The notes beneath the pieces were generated by a model. It saw nothing but the letters and a program-made list of their open reading frames with translations. It was not told where the DNA came from and made no database searches. A stretch of DNA of 10,319 nt from Rubrobacter sp. (GTDB lineage: Bacteria; Actinomycetota; Rubrobacteria; Rubrobacterales; Rubrobacteraceae), in contig JADDPR010000199.1 of assembly GCA_016781775.1 (NCBI GenBank), forward strand, positions 1 to 10,319. The letters are read 5' to 3'. The position numbers and the translations under genes are program-made. How positions within the stretch are numbered: position 1 is the stretch's first letter; each line of letters starts with the position of its first letter. This document shows positions 5,209-10,319 of this stretch, piece by piece.

Positions 5209-6336
5209 TCAGTCGTTCTCGGCTATGAACCTGCGGTCGATGTAGTCTTTGAGCCTCCAGGCGAGGCGCCCAGACCAGACTAGGGGACCGTACACGGCGA
5301 GGCCGGTGCCGTCTCCGAGGTTCAGGACGTAGAGGAAGCGTTTCTGGGGCTCGTACGCACGCAGGGGCTCGCCTCGGAGGACGGCCTGGAGGTTATGGTA
5401 CAGGACGGGACCCTGGCGGATGGCGAAGACGCCCAGCTTCGGGAGGCCCATGCCGCGGTAGGAGATTGCGTCTCCCCCGCCGAAGATCCGCCCGTCGGCG
5501 ACGCTCCTCAGGGCGCGGTCGACCCAGAGGCCACCGCAGGGACCGACCGGAAGGCCCGAAGCCCCGAAGGCGTCGCCGTTCGCCTCGATGCCGACGGCCA
5601 GCACGACGAGGTCGTACGACAAGGAGCCCCCGTCGGCGGTTCGGGCACGGCCGGAGTCGTATGAGACTACTTCGGCGTCCGTGAGGATGTGAGCGCCACG
5701 ACCTTCGAGGTACGCCTCGATGATGCGGCGTGCTCGCTCCGGAGAACCCCCCAGCAGCCTCCCTCCCCTCTCCACCAATGTGACCTCGCCGCCCTTGCCA
5801 CGCCGTTCGAGGAGGGCGAGGGCGTTGGCGGCGACCTCGCAACCCGCGGCCCCGCCGCCCACGACGAGCAGCTTCACCGGACCGTTGCCATCCCAGGTGG
5901 AGAGGCGCCGGTTCAACTTCGCAGCGTTCTCGACCGGCTTCACGGGGAGCACGTCGTTGTCCGCCGCGGCCTCGGGAGAGGTCGTGCTACCCAGGTTGAA
6001 GGAGACGACGTCGTAGGGGACGTGGCGTCCGTCTTCGAGGACGAGGGCGCGGTCCTCCGCGCGAACCTTCCGGACGCGCCCCTCCACGAACGATCCGCCG
6101 TTCTCGACGAGACGCCGCACGTTTATGCGGTCCTCCTCGGGGGTGTAGACGCCGGAGACGACGCCGGTCGCCATGCCGGAGTAGTACAGGTAGGGAGAAG
6201 TGTCGATCAGGGTGACGTCGAAGCCGCGCCTGGTCAGCTCGGCGGTCCGGCGCAAGGTGTGGAGGTGGGCGTGGCCGCCGCCCGCGAGGACGATCCTCGG
6301 GCGGGGACCGCTCCGGATCTTTGGGCCCGAGAGCAT
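5209..6336 (-). CDS. NAD(P)/FAD-dependent oxidoreductase, NDH-2-like / SelD-associated type
   Basis: The 375-aa product runs from ATG at 6336, chosen because TATACA ends 6 bases upstream, giving a leaderless start. The N-terminal FAD dinucleotide fold is IVLAGGGHAHLHTLRR (15-30) with an acidic strand end near D45. SPYLYYSGMATGVVSG (47-62) and a RINVRRL segment follow. A second NAD(P) fold, GGGAAG (160-165), has E190 at its strand end. FGGGDA (285-290) provides the Asp that contacts FAD. The amphipathic C-terminus (WSGRLAWRLKDYIDRRF) could attach to the membrane as in type II NADH dehydrogenases. GGGHAH with the YLYYSGM segment is typical of the oxidoreductase found fused to SelD in other bacteria; no SelD part is present here. 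It probably transfers electrons from NAD(P)H to a quinone or another acceptor; the true acceptor is unknown. Confidence 0.88.
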   Translation of the reverse strand: MLSGPKIRSGPRPRIVLAGGGHAHLHTLRRTAELTRRGFDVTLIDTSPYLYYSGMATGVVSGVYTPEEDRINVRRLVENGGSFVEGRVRKVRAEDRALVLEDGRHVPYDVVSFNLGSTTSPEAAADNDVLPVKPVENAAKLNRRLSTWDGNGPVKLLVVGGGAAGCEVAANALALLERRGKGGEVTLVERGGRLLGGSPERARRIIEAYLEGRGAHILTDAEVVSYDSGRARTADGGSLSYDLVVLAVGIEANGDAFGASGLPVGPCGGLWVDRALRSVADGRIFGGGDAISYRGMGLPKLGVFAIRQGPVLYHNLQAVLRGEPLRAYEPQKRFLYVLNLGDGTGLAVYGPLVWSGRLAWRLKDYIDRRFIAEND

Positions 6337-6342
6337 CCTCGA

Positions 6343-6348
6343 TGTATA
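6343..6348 (-). promoter_or_regulatory. -10 element of a leaderless promoter for the FAD oxidoreductase
   Basis: TATACA on the minus strand is followed by 6 bases and then the ATG (6336), so the transcript should begin at the start codon. It lies within the palindrome TGTATACA (6343-6350). Confidence 0.55.
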
Positions 6349-6362
6349 CACCGAAAAGTGTA
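6347..6362. promoter_or_regulatory. Inverted repeat TACAC-N6-GTGTA over the FAD oxidoreductase promoter
   Basis: Five-base arms (6347-6351 and 6358-6362) flank CGAAAA. One arm overlaps the -10 element of the minus-strand promoter, a position from which a bound regulator would block RNA polymerase. The sequence is markedly AT-richer than its surroundings. Confidence 0.35.
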
Positions 6363-6386
6363 GGTTTACGAGATGCTTGGGCCGGC

Positions 6387-6415
6387 GCCCGAAGAATGCT
6401 TTATACTTGCCCGAA
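6387..6415 (+). promoter_or_regulatory. Promoter of the opuC-like operon with flanking GCCCGAA direct repeats
   Basis: TATACT (6402-6407) is a good -10, with a possible -35 TTGGGC (6377-6382) 19 bases upstream. Transcription would start near 6414, leaving a leader of about 100 bases before the ATPase gene. GCCCGAA occurs at 6387-6393 and again at 6409-6415, one copy on each side of the -10 and 22 bases apart (two helical turns). This is a plausible operator for an osmotic or stress regulator. A short CGCAA/TTGCG hairpin (6459-6479) lies in the leader. Confidence 0.45.
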
Positions 6416-6517
6416 TCATCCGGGACTTGGAAAAGTTGGGAGAAGCGGTGATCGGATTCGCAAGGGTGTGTGTATTGCGCAGGGAGGGAGAGCACGCGTG
6501 GAGGTCGTGGAGAAACC

Positions 6518-7471
6518 ATGATCGAATTTAAGAACGTAAGCAAAACCTATCCCGGCAGCGCGAAGCCGGTCGTCAACGATCTCTCCTTCGAGGTGCTCGA
6601 CGGGGAGATCTGCGTTTTGGTGGGACCGTCCGGCTGCGGCAAGACGACGAGCATGCGCATGATCAACCGCCTCATAGAGCCTTCTTCGGGCCAGATCCTC
6701 ATAGACGGCGAACCGAACACCGCGATGAGCGGGACGCAGTTGAGGCGCAAGATCGGCTATGCCATCCAGCAGATAGGCCTCTTCCCCCACCGCACCATCG
6801 CCGACAACATTGCGACCGTGCCGCAGCTCTTGGATTGGGACAAGTCCCGCATAAAGAGCCGGGTAGACGAGCTTCTGGAGCTCGTAGGGCTCGACCCCGG
6901 GGTGTACCGTGGCCGCTATCCGGCGGAGCTCTCGGGTGGACAGCAGCAGCGCGTCGGGGTGGCACGGGCCCTTGCGGCCGACCCCCCGATCATGCTCATG
7001 GACGAGCCGTTCGGGGCGGTAGACCCGATCAACCGGAGCCGGCTTCAGGACGAGTTCCTGAGGATTCAGGAGGAGATCCGTAAAACCATCGTCTTCGTTA
7101 CGCACGACATCGACGAGGCGATAAAGATGGGCGATCGGATCGCCATCCTCAAAGAGGGCGGCATCCTCGCGCAGTACGACACGCCCGAGCAGATCCTTAC
7201 GAACCCGACCTCGGACTTCGTCACGAACTTCGTCGGGGCGGACAGGATCCTCAAGAGGCTCTCCCTCACCCGAGTCTCCGAGCTCGACCTCGAGCCGGCG
7301 AACGGCAACGGCGAGGGGCTGCCCATACTCAGTGACCGCCTTACGGTGCGCGACGCCCTCTCGGAGCTCATGGGGGCCGGGGTCGGCCGCGGCGTCGTCG
7401 AGGGCGAAGGGGGCCGGAGGCTCCTCACCATGGAGGCCATAGAGGGGCTCACCAGGGGGGCGCGTGCCTGA
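6518..7471 (+). CDS. OpuC/OsmU-type glycine betaine/choline ABC transporter, ATP-binding protein
   Basis: The 317-aa product starts at ATG 6518 with GGAG (6509-6512) 5 bases upstream. It is the cytoplasmic ATPase that powers uptake of quaternary-ammonium solutes. Visible motifs are Walker A GPSGCGKT (36-43), Q-loop around Q84-Q85 in YAIQQIGLFPH, signature LSGGQQQR (138-145), Walker B IMLMDE (158-163), D-loop up to D169 and the H-loop histidine H196 in FVTHD. The C-terminal part (about 255-317) looks like at most one degenerate CBS-type repeat. OpuCA proteins usually carry two CBS domains and reach about 380 aa, so the ionic-strength or c-di-AMP sensing part is shortened here. The gene overlaps the following permease by 8 bases and is first in the operon. 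Confidence 0.93.
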   Translation: MIEFKNVSKTYPGSAKPVVNDLSFEVLDGEICVLVGPSGCGKTTSMRMINRLIEPSSGQILIDGEPNTAMSGTQLRRKIGYAIQQIGLFPHRTIADNIATVPQLLDWDKSRIKSRVDELLELVGLDPGVYRGRYPAELSGGQQQRVGVARALAADPPIMLMDEPFGAVDPINRSRLQDEFLRIQEEIRKTIVFVTHDIDEAIKMGDRIAILKEGGILAQYDTPEQILTNPTSDFVTNFVGADRILKRLSLTRVSELDLEPANGNGEGLPILSDRLTVRDALSELMGAGVGRGVVEGEGGRRLLTMEAIEGLTRGARA

Positions 7472-8186
7472 CGTCGGGGAGGCGGCGCAAGCGGTCGAAT
7501 CTCCCCTGGGGCTCCTTCAGGATCTCCGGCCGAAGCTCCTGGATTGGGGGTGGATCGGGGAGAACTTCGGGGACGAGATCCTGCCGGCCCTCATCGGGCA
7601 CGTCTACCTCTCGTTCGTCTCGGTGGGGATAGCGCTCCTGATCTCGCTGCCCACCGGCGTTCTGGTCTCGCGCTACCGCAAGGCCTACGCGCCGGTCACG
7701 TTCTTCACGGGCATCCTGTTCTCCATCCCGAGCCTCGCCCTCTTCGCCTTCCTCGTGACCGTCCCCGGCATCGGGATCGGGCCGACGGCCGTAATCATCG
7801 CGCTGGTCGCGTACTCGCTTCTCGTCCTCATCCGCAACGTCGTCGCCGGGATGGATTCCGTCCCCGAGGAGACGAAGGATGCGGCGCGCGGTATGGGGCT
7901 CACGGGCCGCCAGATTCTCTTCGGCGTCGAGTTGCCGCTGGCCCTGCCGGTCATCGTCGCGGGCGTACGGATAGCGACGGTGACGATCATCGGGATCGCG
8001 ACGATCGGAGCGTACATCAGAGGCGGCGGCTTGGGCGAGTTGATCTTCCTCGGCATCAGTCGCAACTTCCCGACCCGCGTGATCGTCGGCGCGGTCCTGG
8101 CGACGTTGCTCGCCGTGATCGCGGACCTCACCTTGCTCGCCCTGGAGCGCTACCTGCGGCCCTGGGCGCGGGCGAGGAGGGCCTAG
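7464..8186 (+). CDS. OpuC/OsmU-type ABC transporter, first permease
   Basis: The 240-aa inner-membrane permease starts at GTG 7464, inside the end of the ATPase gene (8-base overlap, a sign of translational coupling). After a polar N-terminus of about 40 residues come five to six membrane helices, from YLSFVSVGIALLISLPTGV onward. A binding-protein-dependent transport signature (EAA loop) reads EETKDAARGMGLTGRQILF, followed by ELPLALPVIVAGVR. The YIRGGGLGELI segment is typical of this family. It pairs with the second permease to form the translocation channel. Its N-terminus is longer than in many OpuCB proteins, so a later internal start cannot be excluded. Confidence 0.92.
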   Translation: MPDVGEAAQAVESPLGLLQDLRPKLLDWGWIGENFGDEILPALIGHVYLSFVSVGIALLISLPTGVLVSRYRKAYAPVTFFTGILFSIPSLALFAFLVTVPGIGIGPTAVIIALVAYSLLVLIRNVVAGMDSVPEETKDAARGMGLTGRQILFGVELPLALPVIVAGVRIATVTIIGIATIGAYIRGGGLGELIFLGISRNFPTRVIVGAVLATLLAVIADLTLLALERYLRPWARARRA

Positions 8187-8191
8187 GGATC

Positions 8192-8845
8192 GTGGGAGCG
8201 TTGCTGGAGGTCTTCCGCAGGCCGGACTTCATCCCCCTGCTCGTCACTCACGTGGAGCTCTCGGTCGTGGCGCTGTTGCTCGGGGTCCTTATAGCGCTGC
8301 CGGTGGCGCTCGCTGTTAACCGGTCTCCGACGCTCTCGGCGATCGCCATCAACGTCGGCAACATCGGGCGGGCGGTGCCAAGCCTGGCGCTACTCGCGCT
8401 CGCGTTCCCGTTTCTCGGGTTCGGGTTCGCGACGTCTCTGGTGGCCCTCACGGCCCTCGCGATACCGCCGATCCTCATCAACGCGTCGACGGGGCTCCGG
8501 CAGGTAAACCCGCAGATCATGGACGCGGCGAAGGGGATGGGGCTCTCGGCCCGCCAGATTCTCGCTCGCATACAGGTCCCGATAGCGGCACCGATCATCT
8601 TCGCCGGCATCCGGACCTCGGCCGTGCAGGTGGTCGCGAGCGCGACGCTCGCCACGTTCGTCGGCGGCGGCGCGCTCGGCCAGCTTATAGTCCTGGGCTT
8701 CCAGCGCAACCAGGCTGCCATCCAGATCGCCGGCGCCCTCACCGTTGCCGTCCTGGCGATCCTCACGGAGGTCCTCTTCGGCTTCCTCGAACGCACCTTC
8801 ACCCCGAAGGGCCTGCGCGTGGCCCGCAAGCGACGCGGCAAGTAA
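8192..8845 (+). CDS. OpuC/OsmU-type ABC transporter, second permease
   Basis: The 217-aa permease starts at GTG 8192, 5 bases after the first permease stops. AGGAGG (8175-8180) inside the previous gene is the likely ribosome site, 11 bases away. The open frame further upstream is only a shadow of the first permease. Membrane helices begin with VELSVVALLLGVLIALPVAL. The EAA loop is IMDAAKGMGLSARQILARI, followed by VPIAAPIIFAGIR and FVGGGALGQLI. These motifs parallel those of the first permease, so the two are paralogues expected to act as a heterodimer. The length matches OpuCD/OpuBD proteins. Confidence 0.92.
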   Translation: MGALLEVFRRPDFIPLLVTHVELSVVALLLGVLIALPVALAVNRSPTLSAIAINVGNIGRAVPSLALLALAFPFLGFGFATSLVALTALAIPPILINASTGLRQVNPQIMDAAKGMGLSARQILARIQVPIAAPIIFAGIRTSAVQVVASATLATFVGGGALGQLIVLGFQRNQAAIQIAGALTVAVLAILTEVLFGFLERTFTPKGLRVARKRRGK

Positions 8846-8848
8846 ACA

Positions 8849-8860
8849 CCGTAAAAACGG
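8849..8860 (+). other. Small hairpin between permease and binding-protein genes
   Basis: CCGT-AAAA-ACGG is a 4-bp stem in the 37-base gap before the binding-protein gene. It is too small to end transcription but could protect the downstream mRNA. The AAGGAG ribosome site (8869-8874) that follows is the best in the operon, in line with the excess of binding protein that such systems need. Confidence 0.25.
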
Positions 8861-8882
8861 ATAAAGAGAAGGAGACGTATAA

Positions 8883-9839
8883 ATGAAGCTAAAGTTCTCT
8901 CTCCGCGCGGCAATCGTCGCGCTCCTCGCGCTCACGGTCGCGGCCTGCGGTAACGCGGGCGGCGGGGATCAGGGGGGCGGCGGAGGCGGGGGCGAGGGCG
9001 ACGGCCCGTCGGTCACCGTTGGCTCGAAGAACTTCACCGAGCAGTTCGTCCTCGGCGAGCTCTACGCTCAGGCGCTCGAGGCCAAGGGTTTCAACGTCGA
9101 GCGCCAGCTCAACCTCGGCTCGGAGCAGATCGCCGACCGCGCTCTGCAGGATGGCCAGATCGATTTCTACCCTGAATACACCGGTACGGCCCTCGTGGCA
9201 CTCCTGGACTACAGCGAGCAGAAGCTCGAGAACCTAAACACCCCCGAAGCGACCTACGAGGAGGCGAGGAAGCTCTACTCTGAGCGTAACCCCGCCGACA
9301 CCATGCTCACCCCTGCGGACTTCAACAACAACTACGGCATCTTCGTCCGCCGCGAGATCGCCGAGGAGCGCAACCTCAAAACCATGGAGGACCTCGCCCA
9401 GGCCTCCCCCGAGCTCCGCTTCGCCTCGTACTCCGAGTTCCAGGACCGCTCCGACGGCTACCCGAACATGCAGGAGAACTACAACTTCGACTTCGGCGAC
9501 ATCACCATCGCCAACGACCTCGGCCTCCGCTACCAGGGGGTCACGCAGGGCGACGCCGACGTGGGCGTCGGCTTCCTCACCGACGGTCAGCTCGCCTCGG
9601 ACGACCTCGTGGTGATGGAGGACGAGAAGGGCATCTGGCCTTTCTACTACCCGGCCCCCGTGGTCCGCAGCGACGTCCTCGAAGAGAACCCCGAGATGGA
9701 GGAGATCCTCAACTCCGTCTCCGAGACCCTCAACGTCGACGTCATGCGCGACCTGAACGGCCGGGTCGACCTCCAACAGGAGGAGCCCGCCGATGTCGCC
9801 CGCGAGCACCTCGAAGCGGAAGGTCTCCTGGAGCAGTAA
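8883..9839 (+). CDS. OpuC/OsmF-type substrate-binding lipoprotein
   Basis: The 318-aa product starts at ATG 8883, with AAGGAG 8 bases upstream. A lipoprotein signal peptide ends in the lipobox VAAC with Cys22 as lipid anchor, followed by a flexible Gly-rich linker (23-41). The OpuAC/QAT-type binding fold begins with VTVGSKNFTEQFVLGELY (44-61), then the FYPEYTG segment (95-101), NNNYGIFVRRE (148-158), EFQDRSDGYP (185-194), and later GDADVGVGFLTDGQ and PAPVVRSD. Tyrosines such as Y96 and Y99 are candidates for the aromatic cage that holds quaternary ammonium groups. It binds glycine betaine, choline, carnitine or a related solute outside the membrane and hands it to the permeases; which solute cannot be read from sequence. 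It is the last gene of the operon. Confidence 0.94.
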   Translation: MKLKFSLRAAIVALLALTVAACGNAGGGDQGGGGGGGEGDGPSVTVGSKNFTEQFVLGELYAQALEAKGFNVERQLNLGSEQIADRALQDGQIDFYPEYTGTALVALLDYSEQKLENLNTPEATYEEARKLYSERNPADTMLTPADFNNNYGIFVRREIAEERNLKTMEDLAQASPELRFASYSEFQDRSDGYPNMQENYNFDFGDITIANDLGLRYQGVTQGDADVGVGFLTDGQLASDDLVVMEDEKGIWPFYYPAPVVRSDVLEENPEMEEILNSVSETLNVDVMRDLNGRVDLQQEEPADVAREHLEAEGLLEQ

Positions 9840-9865
9840 CCCGGCGACAGGCGAGACCGACCCAT

Positions 9866-9889
9866 GAGGGGGCCTTCCGGGGCCCCCTC
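9866..9889 (+). terminator. Intrinsic-type terminator of the opuC-like operon
   Basis: GAGGGGGCC (9866-9874) pairs perfectly with GGCCCCCTC (9881-9889) around a 6-base loop. The stem starts 26 bases after the binding-protein stop codon and is followed by a modestly T-rich stretch (GTATTCTT). Confidence 0.8.
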
Positions 9890-9908
9890 GGCGTATTCTT
9901 CACGGACC

Positions 9909-9942
9909 GTTCACGAACTTCTCCCGCCCCGTCCCCTAGAAT
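9909..9942 (+). promoter_or_regulatory. Leaderless promoter of the 9949 gene
   Basis: TAGAAT (9937-9942) ends 6 bases before the ATG. ACGAAC (9913-9918) is a -35 candidate 18 bases upstream, the same spacing and a similar hexamer as before the 1728 gene (ATGAAC). The candidate -35 is half of a palindrome GTTC-AC-GAAC (9909-9918), which could be a regulator site. It is not the Gram-positive SOS box, which has GAAC first and a 4-base gap. Confidence 0.5.
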
Positions 9943-9948
9943 AGGGCC

Positions 9949-10311
9949 ATGGCCGCGATCGTGAAGATAAAGCCCGAGGTCCTCACCGAGCACAGGATGC
10001 GCATGGAGATGAGGAACCTCGAGGACGAGGACATCGAGAACACCATCCGCATGAAGGGCTGGGCGTGGGTTCTGGCCCGCAAAAGCTGGGTCTACGCCGG
10101 CGAGCCAGACTTCATCTACCGCCAGATCCGGGAGGTAGTCATAGGCCTCCCCGACATCGTCTTCGACGAGGCCGGCATCGAGGAGGGGGTGCAGACCATC
10201 CTGGAGAAGGCGAGAAGCGATGAGGAACGCGAGGAGGGCCGCGAGCTTCTGCGCCGGGCCCTGGAGAAGACCGGCCAGCTCGACGAGGCCGGGGGCCTGC
10301 TCCAGGCCTGA
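9949..10311 (+). CDS. Charged helical protein of unknown function
   Basis: The product is 120 aa from ATG, with no Shine-Dalgarno and a -10 element 6 bases upstream. There is no signal peptide or membrane helix. The sequence is rich in Glu, Arg and Lys and looks mostly helical. A central segment GWAWVLARKSWVYAGEPDF has four aromatic residues and may be a folded core or binding surface. The C-terminal third (ARSDEEREEGRELLRRALEKTGQ) could be a coiled coil or an amphipathic helix pair. I do not recognise the family. It follows the transporter terminator and has its own promoter, so it is not part of that operon. Confidence 0.72.
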   Translation: MAAIVKIKPEVLTEHRMRMEMRNLEDEDIENTIRMKGWAWVLARKSWVYAGEPDFIYRQIREVVIGLPDIVFDEAGIEEGVQTILEKARSDEEREEGRELLRRALEKTGQLDEAGGLLQA

Positions 10312-10319
10312 AGAAGCTT

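Noticed and set aside
7544..8191. Upstream extension of the second permease frame
   Set aside because: It is an Arg/Pro-rich out-of-frame reading of the first permease; the membrane protein begins at GTG 8192.
10314..10319. AAGCTT at the very end of the window
   Set aside because: A HindIII-type hexamer at the edge may reflect chance or how the window was cut; it says nothing on biology.

Overview
This is a GC-rich bacterial window. GTG and TTG starts are common, coding third positions are strongly G/C, and several genes have a -10 element only 6-7 bases before the start codon (leaderless transcripts). Together with the protein repertoire this suggests a deep-branching actinobacterium, possibly Rubrobacter-like. 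That placement is an inference from style, not from a marker gene. No CRISPR array, insertion sequence, rRNA or phage gene was seen.

Left part (1-1210, minus strand): tRNA-Pro(GGG), then an easily missed 39-codon single-span membrane ORF, then a 259-aa protein of the ParB/sulfiredoxin-fold SbnI/SerK type (free L-serine kinase family). A compact divergent promoter region (1208-1286) with a 7+7 bp dyad separates the tRNA from the next gene.

Middle plus-strand block (1287-4090): a stand-alone, catalytically degenerate serine-recombinase domain; a small membrane protein; a HIT/GalT-type nucleotidyltransferase-like protein with an HPHHQ motif, followed 27 bases later by a small two-span membrane protein; and a four-span membrane protein. 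The last gene converges on a minus-strand class I methyltransferase-like gene (4101-4999). Its 3' end appears frameshifted, and both stop codons sit in one shared hairpin.

Minus-strand FAD/NAD(P) oxidoreductase (5209-6336): this protein of the GGGHAH type (NDH-2-like, related to SelD-associated oxidoreductases) is divergent from the next block. The roughly 180-bp intergenic region holds a promoter on each strand, an inverted repeat over one and a direct repeat around the other.

Right part (6518-9839): a complete OpuC/OsmU-type ABC importer for quaternary-ammonium compatible solutes, in the order ATPase, permease, permease, lipoprotein binding protein. It is closed by a strong hairpin terminator. 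The genes overlap or nearly touch, so this is one operon, probably for osmotic or stress protection. A leaderless gene for a charged protein of unknown function (9949-10311) ends the window.
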